Below, in pieces: positions 60,411 to 64,000 of a stretch of DNA of 64,000 nt; positions within the stretch are counted from its first letter, which is position 1, and every line of letters begins with the position of its first letter. Both the position numbers and the translations under genes were made by a program. The notes below the pieces were generated by a model. That model searched no databases and was not told where the DNA came from. It saw only the letters and a list, made by a program, of their open reading frames with translations. The DNA is from Stenotrophobium rhamnosiphilum (GTDB lineage Bacteria; Pseudomonadota; Gammaproteobacteria; Nevskiales; Nevskiaceae): positions 128,758 through 192,757 of the forward strand of contig NZ_QANS01000006.1 of NCBI RefSeq assembly GCF_003052265.1, written 5' to 3'.

Positions 60411-60620
60411 TCAGGCGACCAAAACGTCCTCGGCCTGCAGGCCTTTCTGGCCTTGCACAACACTGAACTCAACCTGTTGTCCTTCTTGCAAGGTGCGGTA
60501 TCCGTCACCCTTGATTGCACGGAAGTGTACGAATACGTCGTCGCCAGCGGCACGTTGAATAAAACCGAAGCCCTTAGCGTTGTCGAACCACTTCACGGTG
60601 CCCGTCTCGCGATTAGCCAT
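60411..60620 (-). CDS. Cold-shock domain protein (CspA family)
   Basis: A 69-residue single-domain cold-shock protein that binds single-stranded RNA/DNA. RNP1 is KGFGFI and RNP2 is VFVHF, in [17 protein letters not shown] and [10 protein letters not shown]. Full length for the family. The upstream region (60621-60856) is 236 bp and shared with the divergent M48 gene. A TATAAA box at about 60682 on the minus strand suggests a leader of some 60 nt. Which csp paralogue it is cannot be told. Confidence 0.93.
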   Translation of the reverse strand: MANRETGTVKWFDNAKGFGFIQRAAGDDVFVHFRAIKGDGYRTLQEGQQVEFSVVQGQKGLQAEDVLVA

Positions 60621-60856
60621 AAGTTGAAAACCTTTCTATCTAACGACGGCCGCAGCCGCCACATAACCAACGGTGGCGCTTTTATAAGCCCCTGCCGCGT
60701 CCCCTGAGCTCGTACGCTCAAGACCAACTCTACCGATATTTTTATTTTTGTGCGAATTGAAAAATACCGCGCTGCAACAAGGCCCGCGAGCCACTTATTC
60801 ACAGAAATATTTATCTAGCTTGCGTATGATCCAGCCACTACAGCGGAGACCTTTTC

Positions 60857-61618
60857 ATGCGTAATTTTGCCCTCATTTTTATCGTCAGCTTATTGGTGAT
60901 CAGCTGCGCGACCTCGCCACTCGGCCGCCGCCAGTTGATGACGGTTTCAGCTGGTCAAATGGATGAAATGGGCGTGGCCTCGTTCACCGAGCTCAAGCAG
61001 AAAACGCCAGTCACCAAGAACGCCAAGACTTCGGCTTATGTCACCTGCATCTCCCGCGCCATCACCGCCGAACTCAACGACGGCCGCGTTTGGGAAGTAC
61101 AGGTTTTTGAAGATGATCAGGTCAACGCCTTTGCACTGCCCGGCGCCAAAGTCGGCGTCTACACCGGCCTGCTCAAAGTCGCTAAAACGCAGGATCAACT
61201 CGCCGCCGTTATCGGCCACGAAGTTGCACACGTACTCGCCAACCACTCCGGCGAGCGCGTCTCTCAGCAAATGGCTGCACAAGGGCTGTCACAAATTGGC
61301 GGCGCAGTCACCGGCGTAGACCCACAACTGTTCGGCATCGCCAGCAATGTGTTCTACACAATGCCTGGCTCACGCGCACAAGAAAGCGAAGCCGATTTGC
61401 TCGGACTTGATCTGATGGCCCGCGCCGGCTTCGATCCGCGCCAAGCCGTAACACTGTGGCAGAACATGATGACTGCTGGCGGGCAGAAGCCACCAGAAAT
61501 GCTGTCGACGCATCCTTCCGATTCAACGCGTATTGATCAGCTACAGGCGCGTATGCCTAAAGATTTGCCGGTATATGAAGCGGCGCGTGCTGGGGGCAAG
61601 AAGCCTAAGTGTGGGTAG
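60857..61618 (+). CDS. M48 family metallopeptidase lipoprotein (LoiP/YcaL-like)
   Basis: A 253-residue zinc protease with a lipoprotein signal (SLLVISC). The zinc motif is HEVAH (in AAVIGHEVAHVLANH), and the third ligand Glu is in ESEADLLGLDLM. The C-terminal MLSTHPSDSTRIDQL is typical. It should be bound to the outer membrane facing the periplasm, where LoiP-like proteases cut damaged envelope proteins. GGAGA site 8 bp upstream. Confidence 0.9.
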   Translation: MRNFALIFIVSLLVISCATSPLGRRQLMTVSAGQMDEMGVASFTELKQKTPVTKNAKTSAYVTCISRAITAELNDGRVWEVQVFEDDQVNAFALPGAKVGVYTGLLKVAKTQDQLAAVIGHEVAHVLANHSGERVSQQMAAQGLSQIGGAVTGVDPQLFGIASNVFYTMPGSRAQESEADLLGLDLMARAGFDPRQAVTLWQNMMTAGGQKPPEMLSTHPSDSTRIDQLQARMPKDLPVYEAARAGGKKPKCG

Positions 61619-61646
61619 GCTGAGGATTTATTCTTGTTAGGTTCTT

Positions 61647-62057
61647 ATGACCGTCGGTCTTAACGTAGACAACATCGTGACGGAGGTCGGTGCGCCGTCC
61701 TTCTTCCACGCGTTCTTCTCTACGATTTCAGTTCGGTTAGAACCTAACGGCTGGGGTTCACGATTCCCAGTGTTATTAAAAAGTCTTTACGCAGGGCGAC
61801 TTCCCGCAACGCAGATTGAATCTGGCATCGTGGAGCTTCGACTTGCACGTAAAGAGCTGAAGAAATTTCGTCCAGAAGACATTGTCTGGGACATCGAAAA
61901 TCGAAACGCTCGACCACCTTGGGGTAGCAGCATTAGTCCTGCTGTCACGGACCCTTCCAACTACTTTGTAACAAGCCACGGCAATGACTTATTCCAAGTA
62001 TTGGAAGAAGTTCTCGACTTTGCAGCGAGCGAAAAAAAAGATGTGCTGGTGGAGTAA
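61647..62057 (+). CDS. Imm70-like immunity protein, no toxin nearby
   Basis: A 136-residue protein that resembles the Imm70 family of polymorphic-toxin immunity proteins: MTVGLNVDNIVTEVGAPSFFHAFFSTISVRL, then WGSRFPVLLKSLY, KELKKFRPEDIVWDIE and PPWG.SISP.VTD.SNYFVTS.G.DLFQVLEE. No toxin, Rhs or Hcp/VgrG gene is in the window. A single-gene island between the M48 protease and a palindromic repeat suggests an orphan antidote acquired by transfer. My recognition is from memory of the family pattern. Confidence 0.65.
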   Translation: MTVGLNVDNIVTEVGAPSFFHAFFSTISVRLEPNGWGSRFPVLLKSLYAGRLPATQIESGIVELRLARKELKKFRPEDIVWDIENRNARPPWGSSISPAVTDPSNYFVTSHGNDLFQVLEEVLDFAASEKKDVLVE

Positions 62058-62067
62058 CCCGAGCAAG

Positions 62068-62133
62068 CGTAGGGCGGGAGCATCCCGCCTTCAGCGAAGC
62101 TGAACGTGAAAGGCGGGATGCTCCCGCCCTACG
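62068..62133. repeat. Palindromic repeat with 24-bp exact arms
   Basis: Arms 62068-62091 and 62110-62133, beginning CGTAGGGCGGGAGCATCCCG, are exact inverted complements around an 18-nt loop (CAGCGAAGCTGAACGTGA). It starts 10 bp after the Imm70-like stop and ends before the ABC ATPase stop. Its sequence differs from the GTAGGAGCGCC family but the size and form are alike. Confidence 0.8.
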
Positions 62134-62148
62134 TACGACACGATGGCT

Positions 62149-63162
62149 TTAGGCCGATCCAAGATAGTGACAAGCCGCCGCAGTGCCATTCGCCAGCAAA
62201 CGCACATGCGGTGCCTGACGGCTGCAATGTTCATCTGCCATTGGGCAACGCGTTGCAAACACACAACCCGGTGGTGGATTGGTAGGGCTGGGGATTTCGC
62301 CTTCTAGCATCTGCCGATCGCGCTGATCTTCTGGTGACAAATCTGTCGATGGCGCCGAAGCGAGTAAAGCTTTGGTGTAAGGATGCGATGGCGACGCAAA
62401 CAGGATCTCGCGATCGGCCTGCTCCATCATGCGGCCCATATACATCACCAACACGCGGTGACTGATGTGGCGCACAACAGCGAGATCGTGCGCGATGAAG
62501 ATCAGCGCCAAACCATATTCACGCTGCAGATCTTTCAGCAGATTGATGATCTGCGCTTGCACGGAAACATCGAGTGCAGAAACCGGCTCATCGCAGATCA
62601 GCAACTTGGGCTGCACGATCAAGGCGCGTGCAATACCGATGCGTTGGCACTGGCCGCCGGAAAATTCGTGCGGATAGCGATTGAGATGCAGGCGTGAGAG
62701 ACCCACGCGCTCCAGCATCGCAACGACTTTGCCTTCGCGATCTGCCGTACTGATTTCCGGATACAAAGTCTTGAGCGGTTCACCAACAATGCGGCCAACC
62801 GTCATGCGTGGGTTGAGGCTGGCGAGCGGATCTTGAAACACGATCTGGATATCGCGACGCAGAGGCCGCCACGATTTCTTGTCGAGCTTGGTGATGTTGC
62901 GACCATCAAAAGTGACGGCGCCTGCATCCACGGTCTGCATGCCAACCAGCGCACGCGCCAGCGTTGATTTGCCAGAACCAGATTCGCCGACGATGCCCAA
63001 GGTTTCGCCAGCACGCAGATTAAAGTTGAGTTCATCTACTGCACGCAGACGCCCGCGCGCGCTCCACGGCCAGCGCCCGCGAACGGGGTACTGAACGCCG
63101 AGGCGGCGGACTTCCAATAAAGGCTTTGCGTTTTCCACGCGATGAGTAACGGTGTTATTCAA
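62149..63162 (-). CDS. Oligopeptide/dipeptide ABC transporter ATPase (OppF/DppF-like)
   Basis: A 337-residue ATPase. Walker A is GESGSGKST, the signature is SGGQCQRIGIARAL, Walker B is LLICDEPVSALD, the H-loop is IAHDL, and the C-terminal oligopeptide-transport extension has the 4Fe-4S-type cysteines (GCVFATRCPMADEHC). The DppD/OppD partner, permeases and binding protein are absent from the window. The start is a TTG at 63162 with a stop codon just upstream; a GTG at 63138 is also possible. Neither has a good ribosome-binding site. Confidence 0.88.
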   Translation of the reverse strand: MNNTVTHRVENAKPLLEVRRLGVQYPVRGRWPWSARGRLRAVDELNFNLRAGETLGIVGESGSGKSTLARALVGMQTVDAGAVTFDGRNITKLDKKSWRPLRRDIQIVFQDPLASLNPRMTVGRIVGEPLKTLYPEISTADREGKVVAMLERVGLSRLHLNRYPHEFSGGQCQRIGIARALIVQPKLLICDEPVSALDVSVQAQIINLLKDLQREYGLALIFIAHDLAVVRHISHRVLVMYMGRMMEQADREILFASPSHPYTKALLASAPSTDLSPEDQRDRQMLEGEIPSPTNPPPGCVFATRCPMADEHCSRQAPHVRLLANGTAAACHYLGSA

Positions 63163-63204
63163 GAATTTCTACAACCTGCGACGTCGCGTCGAAAAATAAT
63201 TTGA

Positions 63205-63693
63205 TCATTCCAACAAGCTGCGCAACATCCACGCAGTCTTTTCATGCACCTGCATGCGCTGGGTCAAAAGATCAGCGGTCGGCTCATCGCTCGCCTTGTC
63301 GGCAGCAGGGAAAATGCTGCGTGCGGTTTTGGCGCAGGCTTCGTGGCCTTTCACCAACAGACGCACCATTTCCATCGCCTCAGGTACGCCAGCGGTTTCT
63401 TCAATTGAAGACAGCGCGGCGTACTGCTTGTAAGTACCAGGAGCTGGGTGGCCCAGCGCACGAATGCGTTCGGCAACCAAATCAACTGCCAGTGCCGACT
63501 CGTTGTAATGCGTTTCGAACATCAGGTGCAGGGTGTTGAACATCGGCCCTGTCACGTTCCAATGAAAGTTGTGCGTCTTCAGATACAGCGTGTATTCGTC
63601 GGCCAACAGGCGCGACAAACCATCTGCAATCCCTTTGCGTTGTTCTTTAGTGATACCAATTTCAATCTTGGCAGAAGCCTTTGCCTTACCCAT
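63205..63693 (-). CDS. dps: Dps family ferritin-like DNA-protection protein
   Basis: A 162-residue Dps protein, which forms a 12-subunit shell that oxidises and stores iron and shields DNA. Dinuclear-centre ligands come from the THNFHWNVTGPMFNTLHLMFETHYNE block (His, Asp/Glu positions present), with the family W. The N terminus is lysine-rich (GKAKASAKIE), fit for DNA contact. AGGAG site 8 bp before the ATG. It is 42 bp upstream of the ABC ATPase gene. Confidence 0.92.
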   Translation of the reverse strand: MGKAKASAKIEIGITKEQRKGIADGLSRLLADEYTLYLKTHNFHWNVTGPMFNTLHLMFETHYNESALAVDLVAERIRALGHPAPGTYKQYAALSSIEETAGVPEAMEMVRLLVKGHEACAKTARSIFPAADKASDEPTADLLTQRMQVHEKTAWMLRSLLE

Positions 63694-63793
63694 GTCGGTC
63701 TCCTAATCAATTTGTACGGAGTTTACGCAGCGAATCCTTGCGCGGGAAATTGAATCTTACGAACGGTACGATAGCGATAGTCGAATGTCTGGC

Positions 63794-64000
63794 CTACGCT
63801 TTTGGCGTCACCAGTTTGTTCTTACGGTAATAACTGAAAATATCGTTGAGATTGCGTTTGGGTTTCCAATCGAAAGTCTCGCGGAACAATTTGCCGTCGA
63901 TGATCACCGGATACTTGAAGTAGTTGATCAAGTACGGCGGGAAGAAAGCATTCCAGTTCAGGATCGTGCTGATGAGCTTCGGCAATACCGGCGGAATTGA
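63794..64000 (-). CDS. NAD-dependent epimerase/dehydratase, C-terminal part
   Basis: The frame is open to the right edge, so the start lies outside; about 68 residues are seen. The end reads LNWNAFFPPYLINYFKYPVIIDGKLFRETFDWKPKRNLNDIFSYYRKNKLVTPKA. The FFPP-x-L-I-N-Y-F-K-Y-P and D-G-x-x-F-R-E-x-F pattern is the C-terminal region of extended SDR epimerases of the UDP-glucose 4-epimerase-like type. Rossmann motif and substrate are not visible. Confidence 0.65.
   Translation of the reverse strand, partial: SIPPVLPKLISTILNWNAFFPPYLINYFKYPVIIDGKLFRETFDWKPKRNLNDIFSYYRKNKLVTPKA

Noticed and set aside
4233-62133. CRISPR array
   Set aside because: The repeats are isolated palindromes 18 to 58 kb apart, without regular spacers or cas genes.

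Overview
The window is about 64 kb of chromosome from a gammaproteobacterium of medium GC content. The gene orders ubiE-ubiJ-ubiB, dapF-DUF484-xerC and hslV-hslU, the long E. coli-type FadE, and the interspersed palindromes built on GTAGGAGCGCCT all fit that class. The catabolic content (DUF1302 and DUF1329 proteins, cytochrome P450, rubredoxin, wax ester synthase, acyl-CoA enzymes, a linalool dehydratase/isomerase-like protein) points to a Nevskiales/Solimonadaceae-like degrader of hydrocarbons, lipids or terpenoids. That placement is inference; no rRNA or tRNA gene was seen.

Left part (1-30 kb). It opens with the end of an acyl-CoA carboxylase beta subunit, followed by an HSL-type esterase, propionyl-CoA synthetase (prpE), an SDR and a pterin synthase-like gene, then two lipoproteins. 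From 7 to 25 kb lies an accessory catabolic region: a CALB-like lipase, a ferredoxin/rubredoxin reductase, a beta-lactamase-fold esterase, two envelope proteins, a WS/DGAT acyltransferase, a DUF1302 outer-membrane protein, a flavin reductase with a MarR-like tail, and a minus-strand run of TetR - P450 - rubredoxin - DUF1329 - SDR - aldehyde dehydrogenase. Then come ubiE-ubiJ-ubiB (ubiquinone), an EF-hand lipoprotein and an MFS transporter.

Middle (30-46 kb). Housekeeping genes dominate: DUF971, an Old Yellow Enzyme, hslU, hslV, xerC, DUF484 and dapF, all on the minus strand. A plus-strand metal-uptake set follows (small Cys-motif protein, porin, TroA-like binding protein, ABC-3 permease, no ATPase), then a GFA protein, a lone ParM-like actin, persulfide dioxygenase with a TauE/SafE exporter, and a HerA/DUF853 ATPase.

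Right part (46-64 kb). A TetR-fadE operon sits behind three near-identical palindromic operators. Next are a penicillin-acylase family lipoprotein, a MerR - DUF4396 - methyltransferase operon with a 20-bp-spacer promoter, and the most unusual locus: a membrane-anchored linalool dehydratase/isomerase-like protein translationally coupled to an MpaB/Lcp-type oxygenase, divergent from a TetR gene and followed by a probable 39-residue membrane peptide. Then come an AcuI-like reductase with a 268-bp palindromic element at its start codon, pdxH, an SDR, a cold-shock gene, an M48 lipoprotein protease, an orphan Imm70-like immunity gene, an OppF/DppF ATPase, Dps, and the end of an NAD-dependent epimerase.

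How the genes work together (inference): lipases, esterases and outer-membrane DUF1302/DUF1329 proteins would bring in hydrophobic substrate. P450, rubredoxin, flavin reductase, SDR and ALDH enzymes would oxidise it. PrpE, acyl-CoA carboxylase, AcuI and FadE would carry acyl-CoA products through beta-oxidation and propionate metabolism, and WS/DGAT would store the excess.
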